Positions 4,938 to 5,325 of a stretch of DNA of 5,325 nucleotides are shown piece after piece. The notes under the pieces are model-generated. The model saw nothing but the letters and a program-made list of their open reading frames with translations, was not told the DNA's origin and did not search any database. Where the stretch lies: contig DCCL01000140.1 of assembly GCA_002313795.1 (NCBI GenBank), positions 4,518 through 9,842 on the forward strand, read 5' to 3'. Source of the stretch: Faecalibacterium prausnitzii. Lineage in GTDB: Bacteria > Bacillota > Clostridia > Oscillospirales > Ruminococcaceae. The translations under genes were made by a program, and so were the position numbers. Positions within the stretch are counted from its first letter, which is position 1, and every line of letters begins with the position of its first letter.

Positions 4938-5261
4938 ATGGTCGAGAAGATCACGCCCGCAGCAGCCATCCGTCTGCTGGACACAAGAAAGGCGCAGGCC
5001 GTCGATGTGCGGGAACCGGATGAATACGCCGTGGGGCACATCCCGGGGGCAAAGCTGCTCCCGCTGGAACAGGTGAATGCCCAGGCCGCTGAGGTGATGC
5101 CCGACAAGAACGCGGCCTGGGTGGTGTACTGCCGTACCGGACGCCGCAGTGCCGATGCCGTCCAGAAACTGGATGCACTGGGGTATACCAATATTTATGA
5201 TCTGGGCGGCATCCTCAGCTGGCCCTATGAAATCGAAGGGGACTTTGAGGGACATTTCTGA
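4938..5261 (+). CDS. Single-domain rhodanese-like sulfurtransferase
   Basis: 107 residues, the size of a stand-alone rhodanese domain such as GlpE or PspE. Family features appear in order: VDVREPDEYAVGHIPGA at 22-38 (the DxRxxxEYxxGHIPGA pattern), the active-site C65 in the loop CRTGRRS (65-71) preceded by the hydrophobic strand WVVY, and a closing GYTNIYDLGGILSW segment (82-95). Such proteins carry a persulfide on the active Cys and pass sulfur to cyanide, thiols or protein acceptors in the cytoplasm. There is no signal peptide. It is divergent from an Rrf2 regulator, which fits sulfur or Fe-S related control. The physiological acceptor cannot be told from the sequence. No terminator is seen in the 64 bases after the stop. 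Confidence 0.93.
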   Translation: MVEKITPAAAIRLLDTRKAQAVDVREPDEYAVGHIPGAKLLPLEQVNAQAAEVMPDKNAAWVVYCRTGRRSADAVQKLDALGYTNIYDLGGILSWPYEIEGDFEGHF

Positions 5262-5298
5262 TTTGAGAGTGGTGCGATATTATCGGCGGAGCCGTAAA

Positions 5299-5325
5299 AT
5301 GCAGAAATCGAAAAAGTGTGAAAGC
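5299..5325 (+). CDS. Possible start of a further gene, cut by the window end
   Basis: An ATG at 5299 is preceded by GGAG at 5288-5291 with seven bases between them, and the frame stays open for nine codons (MQKSKKCES) to the end of the window. It is far too short to identify, and may be chance. Confidence 0.2.

Overview
The window looks like chromosomal DNA of a moderately high-GC gut Clostridia bacterium, probably Faecalibacterium or a close relative in the Ruminococcaceae/Oscillospiraceae. The reasons are the AAGGAG-type ribosome binding sites, the consensus sigma-A-like promoters, a tRNA without encoded CCA, an Rrf2 regulator, a Ser/Ala-rich exported protein, and an intergenic three-stem palindromic element of a kind I remember as common in that group. 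The genus is an inference from memory, not from a search.

Left part (1-2330, + strand): the end of a PfkB sugar kinase (2-keto-3-deoxygluconate kinase, KdgK), then kduI (5-keto-4-deoxyuronate isomerase), then an SDR dehydrogenase of the KduD / gluconate 5-dehydrogenase type. Together these cover three consecutive steps in the breakdown of unsaturated uronates from pectin or glycosaminoglycans: isomerisation (KduI), reduction to 2-keto-3-deoxygluconate (the SDR) and phosphorylation to KDPG (KdgK). kdgK and kduI are tightly spaced. kduD is set apart by an intrinsic terminator and a palindromic repeat with an 11-bp outer stem.

Middle part (2298-4100): a bidirectional terminator separates kduD from a convergent minus-strand gene. 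That gene encodes an exported or membrane-anchored protein with a long Ser/Ala linker and a helical C-terminal domain of unknown function. A roughly 400-base divergent intergenic region follows. It holds a good minus-strand promoter, an AT-rich block with spaced GAAAAT motifs, and a candidate extended -10 promoter for a small orphan membrane-anchored protein of 128 residues.

Right part (4100-5325): a minus-strand tRNA-Pro(UGG) gene with its own near-consensus promoter and a terminator, preceded on the same strand by an Rrf2-family regulator with IscR-like cysteines. A single-domain rhodanese is divergent from the regulator across a 141-base shared intergenic region, which suggests a sulfur or iron-sulfur response pair. 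The window ends shortly after the rhodanese gene. I do not see a clearly new multi-gene system. The most worthwhile leads are the palindromic element before kduD, the altered SDR tetrad, the Ser-rich exported protein, the small orphan membrane protein and the regulator's Cys-rich tail.
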